A stretch of DNA of 22,625 nucleotides from Flavobacteriales bacterium (lineage in GTDB: Bacteria > Bacteroidota > Bacteroidia > Flavobacteriales > Flavobacteriaceae), in NCBI GenBank assembly GCA_027003085.1, contig JALWYR010000077.1, forward strand, positions 1 through 22,625, read 5' to 3'. Of the stretch, positions 15,570 to 22,625 are shown in pieces. The translations under genes and the position numbers were made by a program. The notes below the pieces were generated by a model. That model did no database searches, was not told where the DNA came from, and saw only the letters and a program-made list of their open reading frames with translations. Every line of letters begins with the position of its first letter. Within the stretch, counting starts at the first letter, position 1.

Positions 15570-17210
15570 TTATTTTTTTGGCTTATCCTTCACGTGACGT
15601 ACAAGTTGTACCTTTTTCTTTTGTATTTTTTGTGGCGGAGTGATGGGAACCATACGTTTGCTGTCCGGTTGGCCGTATAGTTCGGGCATCAGGTATTTGC
15701 CCCGTTCTTTGGCTTTTTTAGGCACTTCCACTTTTCGTTTTTCGGGATGTTGTTGCAGGTAGGGATCGTTACGTTCGGCATACACATACCAGGAGATTTT
15801 TTGGCCCGGATTTCCGCCTGCGATTTTAAAAGTGCCTTGGTCATCGATTTCCCGCGACACATACAAGCCCGGTGCAGGACTTCCCACGGGCGTTAGCATA
15901 TAGCTGAAATTTCGGTTTACGGCATGGAAATAGTGCGGAAGCTGTACCGTGGCTTCACCGTTGGCATCCAAGGTAACATTTCCACGATAAACATTAAGTA
16001 CTTCGTTGGATTCGATGCTAAAATGTTTGAGGAATTTATTGGCCGGGTCCAATGGATGGTCGATGACGAAGGATTTGGTTCCGGAGGCATCCAAATCACC
16101 ATTAGCAAAAACGGCTGCCGATCCGTTTATATCCTCTCCCCATACACCATAATAACCGCCAATTCCCTTTACACCATATCCCCAATAATCCCGCGGATAT
16201 GAATAACCTTGAACCCCGGTAGCATCTGCATAATTATCAGTTCCTTCATAATCACCTAACACACAAATGGTATTGCTATCATCTTCTTCCGAAAATCCGG
16301 CAATACCCAACAATTTTCCGGTACCGACAAGTGCGGCACCATCTGAATTGATAAAATAGCTCGAAACATTACTACCCAAAGCATATATCCCTGTTCCGGC
16401 GTTATCACTATTTACAAAGAAACCCGCACTTCCTCCATCATAAGGAGTCGAAGTATAAAAATATCCCGAGTAATTTGTATTACCACCGGTCGTATATGAA
16501 AAAACTCCATAATTGGTTCCTGTTCCATTTACATATAAATCCAAACCCTCGTTTACTCCGCTTCCACCATTAACTTCTGATATGATTCCATAATAGTAAT
16601 TTGATCCTGTTGGATACACATAAGACCTGACACCTATCCATCCACCACGAAATTCACCACCAATCCCATAATAATCCGAAGCGGTAACTTCACCATAAAC
16701 ACCAATATCATCGGCGGAAGTTCGTGTGCTTACAAACCGCCCTACATAGGAATGATTATTTCCCGAAACATAAAGCAAATAATTATCGTCGGGTGTGGTA
16801 TTAATTCCAATCACACCATTATCTTTGATGCGAACGCGTTCGGTATTATTGGTTTTGATAATCAATGGTTGTGCATCGGTGGTACCAAGGAATTCCGCAC
16901 CCGAAGTGCCCGCATTCCCCGCCAAAAGCCAGGATTTACCGGCCTGTTGAAGCCGGATCCAAGATGTTCCGTCATAGTAATAAAAAGAATTATCATCGGT
17001 AACGTAAACCGTCAAGCCCGTGGCGGGCGACGAGATACCATCCCTGTCCGAAACGCTCATCCGCGGTATAAGCAAACCCTGAGTGGTGGATTGCACATCC
17101 AACATGGCCGAACCATCGGGGTCGGAACCCGAAGTGTTGATGGCTACCTGTGCAGAAACGGCCCATAGAGGTAGAAAAATGCCCAACAAAACAAGTAAAC
17201 CTCTCTTCAT
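15570..17210 (-). CDS. Secreted surface protein with shared 'GSDPDxSAMLD' head and Gly/Tyr-rich repeat body
   Basis: A 546-residue exported protein (signal peptide to Ala20). Residues 20-84 form a head nearly the same as that of the next gene, ending YYYDGTSW. Residues about 150-375 are many short beta-type units rich in Gly, Tyr, Asn and Ser (YGIGGEF, YYGII, YGVFSYTT, YSGYFYTS), suggesting a fibrous or solenoid body. Residues about 376-490 (KSFVIDHPLDPANKFLKHFS, then NVYRGNV and QLPHYF) are a conserved module that I recognise from other large secreted proteins of Bacteroidota. The last 50 residues are very rich in Lys, ending VKDKPKK. There is no typical type IX secretion sorting domain. The role is unknown; adhesion or surface structure is likely. 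It has its own promoter-like box and terminator. Confidence 0.85.
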   Translation of the reverse strand: MKRGLLVLLGIFLPLWAVSAQVAINTSGSDPDGSAMLDVQSTTQGLLIPRMSVSDRDGISSPATGLTVYVTDDNSFYYYDGTSWIRLQQAGKSWLLAGNAGTSGAEFLGTTDAQPLIIKTNNTERVRIKDNGVIGINTTPDDNYLLYVSGNNHSYVGRFVSTRTSADDIGVYGEVTASDYYGIGGEFRGGWIGVRSYVYPTGSNYYYGIISEVNGGSGVNEGLDLYVNGTGTNYGVFSYTTGGNTNYSGYFYTSTPYDGGSAGFFVNSDNAGTGIYALGSNVSSYFINSDGAALVGTGKLLGIAGFSEEDDSNTICVLGDYEGTDNYADATGVQGYSYPRDYWGYGVKGIGGYYGVWGEDINGSAAVFANGDLDASGTKSFVIDHPLDPANKFLKHFSIESNEVLNVYRGNVTLDANGEATVQLPHYFHAVNRNFSYMLTPVGSPAPGLYVSREIDDQGTFKIAGGNPGQKISWYVYAERNDPYLQQHPEKRKVEVPKKAKERGKYLMPELYGQPDSKRMVPITPPQKIQKKKVQLVRHVKDKPKK

Positions 17211-17278
17211 TTTTATAATTTTTTGAAGTTAGTTTTTAATTTTCACGCATTAAAAACTTATTCATTGATGTAGTAATA

Positions 17279-17298
17279 TTGCTGATATTTGTCAGCAA
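17279..17298. promoter_or_regulatory. Perfect 7-base inverted repeat at the promoter of the first surface-protein gene
   Basis: TTGCTGA, six bases, TCAGCAA. It overlaps the end of the -7 box and covers the expected transcription start, about 70-90 bases before the ATG at 17210. The arms extend by several more A/T pairs with one bulge. It may be an operator or a hairpin at the mRNA 5' end. Confidence 0.45.
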
Positions 17299-17303
17299 AT
17301 ATA
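17296..17303 (-). promoter_or_regulatory. Candidate promoter (-7 box) of the first surface-protein gene
   Basis: Minus-strand TATATTTG, matching TAnnTTTG, 86 bases before the ATG and giving an unusually long leader for this window. No -33 TTG is clear. Confidence 0.5.
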
Positions 17304-17359
17304 AGCAAAATATTTAAATAGGTTTTTTATTGAACTTAAAATTTTATCAAATGTAAAAA

Positions 17360-17381
17360 AACCGCTATATATCGAGCGGTT
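17360..17381 (-). terminator. Rho-independent terminator after the second surface-protein gene
   Basis: Minus-strand arms AACCGCT and AGCGGTT around an 8-base loop, followed by seven T in the direction of transcription. It lies 34 bases past the stop at 17415 and separates the two paralogous genes. Confidence 0.85.
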
Positions 17382-17414
17382 CCTGAAAAAATCACGATAG
17401 GTTTTATATATCAA

Positions 17415-19106
17415 TCACCATAAATCCTGCCAGGTACTACCATCGTAACAGCGCAGCTTACTGGTGGACGAATCAAAATAGATCATGCCTTTACGCGGGT
17501 TGGACGGCGTGCTCGAAGGTGGTAACAATATCACATCACCGAATTGAACGGTTCCTCCGTTGGCATTGAGATATAAAGTGCCTCCATTGTTTGCATCTTC
17601 CATGGAATGGATTTCATTATTGTCGATTTCCAAATGTTGACCATTTAAGTTCCCTATCATAAAATCGGCTCCGGGATCCGCCGTGCCGTTCGGGCCCGCA
17701 TCGTTACGGGATGCCAAATGCAAATATCCCGTAGGATTGTTCAAGCCTATACCGATTTTTCCGTTCCCCAAAATGGTCATGGCTTCTATCCTGTCGTCCC
17801 AATCGTTTTGTAGTGATGTGATAAATTTGATAGCTTGGGAGTTGTTTTGGACATCCGAAGTCAAAAAGAATGTTTCGGTACTGTCCATTGCAATATTGGC
17901 AAATAATTTATTAGCCGATTCACCACTCCCCACGACCAATCCCTGTCCGGGATTGATCGACATTCCGTACCCATAATAAAAATTTTGAGTTCGTTGAATA
18001 AAGTTTACACTGTTACTATCCGCATAAATATCATGAAGTCGTAAATATAAAAAATCCAAAGACAAAATGCGGTTATCTCGCAATACCATAGCTTCGATTC
18101 TATCGTCCCAATTATTACTTTGCAGGTGGGAAACAAGCTTAATATCATGATCGGAAGTCAAATAAAGCGTTTCGTGCGCATCAGTAGTGTCGATACCATT
18201 TATCGTGGTAGTTGCCGATTCCCCTGAACCTATCATCGTAGTACCACCAGCACCGATGAATATATTGCTCCCGTGAGTTTGCGGGGCATTAAACCTTGCC
18301 CAAGCCGTTGAACCGCTTCCGGATTGGCTATAAATAAACAGGTTATTTCCATGGCGCACATCCCCGTTAACATCTAATTTTTTTTGTGGATCGGAAGTTC
18401 CTATTCCCACATCCCCCGACGATTTTATGGCAAACACATCGCCATCGTTGTCTTTATCGGAACTTACAAACAAATAATCGGAAGGATAGTGACTATTGTA
18501 AGCAATTTCCAACATGGCATCTGGGGTACGATCGTCGCCCACCTGAATTTTTCCGGGTACTATTCCGAATGTATCATACCAACCGGAAGAATTCCTGATT
18601 CCAAAACGAATTAATGAATTGGAATTTTCCCAAAGCATATAACCGAAATTGGTATTATCATGTACCAATGCCAGCCCGGGATAATTACCAGGCGTGGAAA
18701 TAATAACCCAATTTCCACTACCTATATTACCCGCATCATCCCCTACAACCAATTTTTCGGAAGGTGTCGTTGTTCCTATACCCACATTCCCCGTGGGAAT
18801 GGCATACATATCCGTACCATTCACTTTCCAATCATTGTCATGGTTATTGGCCACCCATTCCGTACCATCATAATAATAAAACGTATTATCATCGGTTACG
18901 TAAACGGTTAATCCCGTAGCTGGCGACGAAATATTATCCCTCTCGGAAGCCGTCATCCGAGGAATCAACAAGCCTTTTTCCGATGATTGAATATCCAGCA
19001 TAGCCGAAGGATCGGGGTCGGATCCATCGGTATTTACGGCTACCTGTGCATTAAGTACGGCCGTAAAGCCGAAGATGACAAGAAACAGCGTAGTGGTTTT
19101 TTTCAT
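17415..19106 (-). CDS. Secreted surface protein, paralogous head with a different repeat body (VGIGTxxPxxKLxV units)
   Basis: A 563-residue exported protein (signal peptide to Ala20). The head at 20-84 matches the neighbouring protein at 52 of 65 positions. The body is unrelated to it and carries NVGIGTTTPSEKLVV at 117-130, DVGIGTSDPQKKLDV at 242-256 and KIGIGLNNPTGYLHL at 460-474, a repeat common in Bacteroidota surface proteins and in tail-fibre-like proteins. A longer internal duplication links about 302-349 with about 403-453 (GSGESA, then LTSD, then DWDDRIEAM). The end, YFDSSTSKLRCYDGSTW, echoes the YYYDGTEW of the head. No sorting domain or peptidase chaperone is seen. The function is unknown; a cell-surface or extracellular structural role is inferred. 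Confidence 0.85.
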   Translation of the reverse strand: MKKTTTLFLVIFGFTAVLNAQVAVNTDGSDPDPSAMLDIQSSEKGLLIPRMTASERDNISSPATGLTVYVTDDNTFYYYDGTEWVANNHDNDWKVNGTDMYAIPTGNVGIGTTTPSEKLVVGDDAGNIGSGNWVIISTPGNYPGLALVHDNTNFGYMLWENSNSLIRFGIRNSSGWYDTFGIVPGKIQVGDDRTPDAMLEIAYNSHYPSDYLFVSSDKDNDGDVFAIKSSGDVGIGTSDPQKKLDVNGDVRHGNNLFIYSQSGSGSTAWARFNAPQTHGSNIFIGAGGTTMIGSGESATTTINGIDTTDAHETLYLTSDHDIKLVSHLQSNNWDDRIEAMVLRDNRILSLDFLYLRLHDIYADSNSVNFIQRTQNFYYGYGMSINPGQGLVVGSGESANKLFANIAMDSTETFFLTSDVQNNSQAIKFITSLQNDWDDRIEAMTILGNGKIGIGLNNPTGYLHLASRNDAGPNGTADPGADFMIGNLNGQHLEIDNNEIHSMEDANNGGTLYLNANGGTVQFGDVILLPPSSTPSNPRKGMIYFDSSTSKLRCYDGSTWQDLW

Positions 19107-19128
19107 TTCAATAAGATTTTTTTCTATG

Positions 19129-19161
19129 CAAATTTATTGTTTTTTCGGAATATTTGGCAAA
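19129..19161 (-). promoter_or_regulatory. Promoter of the second surface-protein gene
   Basis: On the minus strand TTTG (19158-19161), a 21-base spacer, then TAAATTTG (19129-19136), 22 bases before the ATG. The spacer is slightly long but both boxes match the Bacteroidota pattern. Confidence 0.55.
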
Positions 19162-19195
19162 CAATAAAGTTGTCAATCCGAATGTTTCATTCGTA

Positions 19196-21415
19196 TTACA
19201 TCTGCGGAACGCGTGGCCGCGGTTTACCTAACCTCGAAGGACGAGGCGTTGTTTTATGTTTTTTGGGATGTACAATAGTTAGTTCTTTAATGATGTTTTT
19301 GGCTCCACCATATTTATCAATAACAAATAAAACATAACGAATATCCACAATGATGCTTCGGGCTATTTCGGGCCGGTAGTAAATATCTTCCATCACGCCT
19401 TCCCAAACACCGTCGAAGGCTAAGCCCACCAAATTTCCGTGTGCGTCCATGGTGGGACTGCCCGAATTACCGCCTGTTATATGACAGGTAGCCAGCCAAT
19501 CGGTTACCAACCTGCCGTCAATATTTTTATAGGGGCCGTAATCCCGTTTTTCGTATAGCTCAATAAGTTTTGGCGGCACATCGAATTCCGGGTCGCCCGG
19601 CACATATTTTTCCATCACTCCATAAAGATGAGTAAAGGGCTTATAAACCACCGCATCGCGGGGCTTGTAACCGCGAACACTTCCGTAGGAAACCCGCATG
19701 GTAAAATTGGCATCGGGAGCAAAGACCTTTTCGGGGAAAACTTCCATTTGCGCCTTGACATACAGCCGCATATAATGGTCGATTTTTTCTTGCAACCGGT
19801 GCATGGGCATCATGGCTTTTTGGCGGAAATACACGTCTTGCCCGTTGATCAATCCTATGCCCGGGTCGTTTTCAATGACTTTGAGGAATTTATTACGGGA
19901 TAGCTTGAACAATTTTCGTAATTCATCCGGTTTGCCCAAAACGGATTTATCATATACCACCCGGGCCAGAAAATCCGTTCCCTGGGTTTCAACTATTTTA
20001 AGGAATTGAGGCGAAATAAACTCCTTGGGAATTTTTTCCACATACAATTGCATCAACGAGGCGAATATTTCTTTATCCACCTGCGGAGCATAGGATTTGA
20101 GTACGTCATCTTCCAAATAATCGGCATAATCGTTCCGGTAGCGCTTGAAAGCATTCTTATCGGCTTTGGTTCGGCTGTAAAGCGAAATCAAAACACTGTA
20201 AATTTTTAAAGCATCGGCATTGCGGTAAAAAATTTCGCGATGCATATCGGCGGCCACCTGATATTTTTCGATTTGCGCGTACAGTTTTTTCAATTCGGGT
20301 AACACTTGGCCGTACTTGGCTTTACGGGCAGGATCGGCATCGATACGGCGTTGAAATTCTTTTTCGAATTTTTCCTTGGCTTCAACGGCACGGAATTTTT
20401 TTAGCCCCTTGCTTTCGCCAATCCAAAATTTCCAGTAATTGGCCAACGAGGCATGTTTGGATGCCAGTTTGAGTTTCAGGGCGGGGTCTTGTTTCATAAA
20501 CTTATCCATAATCCCCAACGTACGTTCACGAACGGCCACCCGTGCAGGATCACGTAAATCCTGAATTTGCCGGACGGCATAGGAAGTCAGATATTCATTG
20601 GTGCGTCCCGGAAATCCCATAATCATCACAAAATCCTGCGGCGCTACGCCTTCCAGGGAAATTTTCAGGAACCGTGCCGGACGGTAAGGTTTATTTTCCT
20701 TGCTGTATTCGGCGGGTTGGTTGCCGGGGCCGGCATAGACACGGAAAATCGAAAAATCGCCCGTATGACGCGGCCACATCCAATTGTCGGTATCGCCACC
20801 GAATTTACCGATGGATTCGGGCGGCGTGCCCACCAAACGCACATCGGGATATTCGGTGCTGACAATCAGGTAATATTTATTTCCTTTGAAAAAAGGCTTG
20901 ATTTCGTAGTGAACAAATTCTTTTTCGGGCAATTTTTTTAGGTAAGCATTGATATTTTTGTCCACCAGGGATTGGCGTTTACGCGGTTCCAGGGTATCGG
21001 GAACGCCTTGCAGGATTTGCTCCGTTACGTCGCGAATGTCGTTGACCACATATATGGACAAATCCACGGGAATTTCCTCCTCGAACGAGCGGGCCCAAAA
21101 ACCGTCTTTCAGGTAATTATGTTCCAATGTGGAAACCGAGGCAATGGCATCGTAGCCACAGTGATGATTGGTAAACACCAAACCTTTGTCCGACACGAAT
21201 TCGCCCGTACAGCCGTTACCCAATTGCACCACGGCATCTTTTAGTGCAGGCTTGCCGGTGTTCCAAATATCGCCGGCTTCCAATTGCAGGCCCATGGCTT
21301 TCATATCATCGATAATCCGCTCGATGGTGTTGGGCGGCCACATGCCACCCTCGCCTTTTTGGGCATAGGTGCTAAAAAATAAAAACAAAGCTAAGGGTAA
21401 AAAGAAACGTTTCAT
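19196..21415 (-). CDS. S46-family dipeptidyl-peptidase, DPP7-like (Gly at the S1 specificity position)
   Basis: A 739-residue secreted serine dipeptidyl-peptidase. The ATG at 21415 gives the signal peptide MKRFFLPLALFLFFSTYAQ and puts the catalytic His of TNHHC at 85. The open frame extends 55 codons further upstream, but that part would lie before the promoter. The Asp of DNWMWPRHTGDF (about 230) and Ser651 in TGGNSGSP complete the triad. Asn220 and Asp668 fit the amino-group anchor. Eighteen residues after the Ser stands Gly669 (GLAFDG), as in DPP7-type enzymes that prefer hydrophobic P1 residues, where the other S46 protein here has Arg. After the usual end (KELTIV) come about 25 extra residues rich in Lys, Arg and Pro. 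It is monocistronic. Confidence 0.92.
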   Translation of the reverse strand: MKRFFLPLALFLFFSTYAQKGEGGMWPPNTIERIIDDMKAMGLQLEAGDIWNTGKPALKDAVVQLGNGCTGEFVSDKGLVFTNHHCGYDAIASVSTLEHNYLKDGFWARSFEEEIPVDLSIYVVNDIRDVTEQILQGVPDTLEPRKRQSLVDKNINAYLKKLPEKEFVHYEIKPFFKGNKYYLIVSTEYPDVRLVGTPPESIGKFGGDTDNWMWPRHTGDFSIFRVYAGPGNQPAEYSKENKPYRPARFLKISLEGVAPQDFVMIMGFPGRTNEYLTSYAVRQIQDLRDPARVAVRERTLGIMDKFMKQDPALKLKLASKHASLANYWKFWIGESKGLKKFRAVEAKEKFEKEFQRRIDADPARKAKYGQVLPELKKLYAQIEKYQVAADMHREIFYRNADALKIYSVLISLYSRTKADKNAFKRYRNDYADYLEDDVLKSYAPQVDKEIFASLMQLYVEKIPKEFISPQFLKIVETQGTDFLARVVYDKSVLGKPDELRKLFKLSRNKFLKVIENDPGIGLINGQDVYFRQKAMMPMHRLQEKIDHYMRLYVKAQMEVFPEKVFAPDANFTMRVSYGSVRGYKPRDAVVYKPFTHLYGVMEKYVPGDPEFDVPPKLIELYEKRDYGPYKNIDGRLVTDWLATCHITGGNSGSPTMDAHGNLVGLAFDGVWEGVMEDIYYRPEIARSIIVDIRYVLFVIDKYGGAKNIIKELTIVHPKKHKTTPRPSRLGKPRPRVPQM

Positions 21416-21442
21416 ATCAAAATTCCATTTATTGTTCGCTAT

Positions 21443-21472
21443 CAAAGTTAAGGTTTTTTCGGCGTTTGCAAA
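21443..21472 (-). promoter_or_regulatory. Promoter of the DPP7-like gene
   Basis: On the minus strand TTTG (21469-21472), an 18-base spacer and TAACTTTG (21443-21450), a close match to the Bacteroidota -33/-7 consensus, 28 bases before the ATG at 21415. This also argues against the longer reading frame start. Confidence 0.65.
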
Positions 21473-21632
21473 TGAAGTTTTTCCAAACGTGGATTTTTTA
21501 TTTGTCCTTCGGTTTTTTAAGCCTGTCTTTGACCACTTTTTATAGAAAATCCGGTAGTAAAGCCGCTTTTTAACTTTCATGAGGATTTACTATCAAATTT
21601 TTTTCATATTTTTATGCAAAATTCCTTATTTT

Positions 21633-22484
21633 ATGAAATCCAAACCGCTCATAATCCTATTGCTATTCCTGCTTTGGGGTGCGGGAAGTACCTATTGGTA
21701 CGTATGCCGCATCAAAGGTTTTTGTCCGCCCCGGCAGGAGCAACAAGCCACGGTTCCTGCGCCCGAACCGGCGCCCGGGCCGGCACAACCCGCGAAAGTG
21801 GAGAAGCCATTCCTCACTTTCGACCGCAACGATGCGGTGCCGCACATCAACAACGATTCCTTGTGGCAAGCCAACATCCAAAAGCTTTTGCAACAGGCCG
21901 AAGAAGGCAAGCGTTTGAAAATTTCTGGCCCGTATTATGCGGCCGAGACCAACACTTCGACCTATGACAACTTGGGATTGGCCCGTGCCGCCGGACTCAA
22001 AGCGCTGTTGGCTAAATTCACCGACACATCCAAGGTGATGATAGCCGCTCGCAAACTTACCGGCACCGCTGGTGTTCCCGATTTTTTCGACGGATTTGAA
22101 AACACATTCGCTTTGGTAACCTACAACAAGTTTGTTCACGAAGAGGCCGGTAAAACGCTTATTTATTTCCCCTTCAATTCCAACCAAGAAATACGCAATC
22201 CGCAAATCAACGCATACCTCGACCGCTTGGCCGCACAAATGAAAGCCGACCCGCAAATGCGGATCAAAATCACCGGCCATACCGACAATATCGGCAAGGC
22301 CGAAACCAACCTGTGGACCGGCATGCAGCGTGCCAAACGCATTCGCGATATATTGGTGCGCAAAGGTGCGGACGCTTCGCGTATCCAAACGGCCTCCGAA
22401 GGCGAACGTAAGCCCATTGCTTCCAATGCCACCCGTGAGGGACGCCGCAAAAACCGCCGTGTCGAAATCGAAATCATCCGTTAA
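21633..22484 (+). CDS. OmpA-family envelope protein with a second, degenerate OmpA-like half
   Basis: A 283-residue protein from the ATG at 21633. One hydrophobic segment (about 4-23, LIILLLFLLWGAGSTYW) anchors it, a Pro/Ala-rich linker follows (about 40-58), then two related halves. The C-terminal half (about 186-283) is a full OmpA/MotB peptidoglycan-binding domain: LIYFPFNSN, then IKITGHTDNIG, the RAKRIRDIL helix and NRRVEIEI. The first half (about 68-142) has the same layout (LTFDRND, LKISGPYYAAET, NLGLARAAGLKALL) but lacks the canonical Asp and Arg that hold diaminopimelate. The segment could be a TM anchor or an uncleaved signal. The likely role is to tie the envelope to peptidoglycan. 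The next gene starts 22 bases on and looks co-transcribed. Confidence 0.85.
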   Translation: MKSKPLIILLLFLLWGAGSTYWYVCRIKGFCPPRQEQQATVPAPEPAPGPAQPAKVEKPFLTFDRNDAVPHINNDSLWQANIQKLLQQAEEGKRLKISGPYYAAETNTSTYDNLGLARAAGLKALLAKFTDTSKVMIAARKLTGTAGVPDFFDGFENTFALVTYNKFVHEEAGKTLIYFPFNSNQEIRNPQINAYLDRLAAQMKADPQMRIKITGHTDNIGKAETNLWTGMQRAKRIRDILVRKGADASRIQTASEGERKPIASNATREGRRKNRRVEIEIIR

Positions 22485-22506
22485 TCAATGCCAAAAACCA
22501 AAATCC

Positions 22507-22625
22507 ATGAATATTTTAGTCTCAGGTTTGTTCAGTGCCGCGGAATCTTATGGTAAATCCACGGCCGTTTTCGAAATCATTTTAATGCTTCTGGTGGCCT
22601 TTTTGTTGGGCTGCTTGTTTCACCG
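22507..22625 (+). CDS. Start of a small membrane protein (cut by window edge)
   Basis: An ATG 22 bases after the OmpA-family stop opens a frame without stop to the window end, 39 codons long: MNILVSGLFSAAESYG, then FEIILMLLVAFLLGCLF, a clear membrane helix. Composition matches the gene before it. The rest is out of view, so no function is given. The close spacing suggests an operon with the OmpA-family gene. Confidence 0.6.
   Translation, partial: MNILVSGLFSAAESYGKSTAVFEIILMLLVAFLLGCLFH

Noticed and set aside
15099..15680. A 193-codon plus-strand frame and several overlapping frames through the GC-rich block
   Set aside because: It is low-complexity, Pro/Leu/Arg/Ser-rich, open in several frames at once, crosses the terminator and runs into the surface-protein gene on the other strand. 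These are signs of spurious coding in a GC-rich repeat.
15570..19106. Phage tail-fibre genes
   Set aside because: The VGIGT-type repeats occur in phage fibres, but both proteins have signal peptides, their own promoters and terminators, and no phage gene lies nearby.
15570..21415. Type IX secretion sorting domains on the secreted proteins
   Set aside because: None of the C termini shows the typical beta-rich sorting domain with its terminal basic and aromatic pattern. They end in Lys-rich tails or a short YDGSTW element.
21416..21580. An extended N terminus of the DPP7-like peptidase (55 more codons)
   Set aside because: The extension is basic, precedes a perfect signal peptide and would start upstream of a consensus promoter. 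The start at 21415 also gives the catalytic His its expected number.

Overview
The window reads as chromosomal DNA of a member of the Bacteroidota, probably order Flavobacteriales. The evidence is a SusC/SusD outer-membrane pair, two S46 dipeptidyl-peptidases, surface proteins with the 'VxxNTxGSDPDxSAMLD' head typical of this phylum, an OmpA protein with a proline-rich linker, almost no Shine-Dalgarno sequences, and several promoters of the Bacteroidota type (-7 box TAnnTTTG, in a few cases with TTG/TTTG 18-21 bases upstream). It looks like ordinary housekeeping and cell-envelope DNA. I see no phage, transposase, CRISPR array, tRNA or rRNA.

Layout. (1) 1-3063, minus strand: a tightly overlapping operon of a fused GT4-GT2 glycosyltransferase, the tRNA t6A enzyme TsaC, and a CCA-adding tRNA nucleotidyltransferase that runs off the left edge. 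(2) 3089-8643, minus: fabH, then susC and susD only 38 and 14 bases apart, closed by a strong terminator. (3) 8722-12476, minus: an S46 peptidase with the Arg that marks DPP11 (Asp/Glu-specific), overlapping by ATGA a secreted monohaem cytochrome c, followed by a secreted helical protein resembling the PilJ/NIT sensor domain, and a terminator. (4) 12582-15075, plus: a DUF819 membrane protein, a DUF4369-like lipoprotein and a DUF4442 hotdog protein. (5) 15076-15569: no credible gene, but a striking GC-rich block made of many small hairpins with the heptamer CCTNCGG eight times, then a promoter-like box and a bidirectional terminator. (6) 15570-19106, minus: two surface proteins sharing an 80%-identical head but with unrelated bodies. 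(7) 19196-21415, minus: a second S46 peptidase, this time with Gly at the specificity position (DPP7-like). (8) 21633-22625, plus: an OmpA-family protein with a degenerate second OmpA-like half, and the start of a small membrane protein.

Functional themes. Nutrient capture at the envelope stands out: two periplasmic or surface dipeptidyl-peptidases of complementary specificity and a SusCD importer fit growth on peptides or proteins, though the SusCD substrate cannot be read from sequence. The left operon combines tRNA maturation with glycan or lipopolysaccharide synthesis. The least explained items are the multi-hairpin element at about 15.1-15.4 kb and the peptidase-cytochrome-sensor operon.
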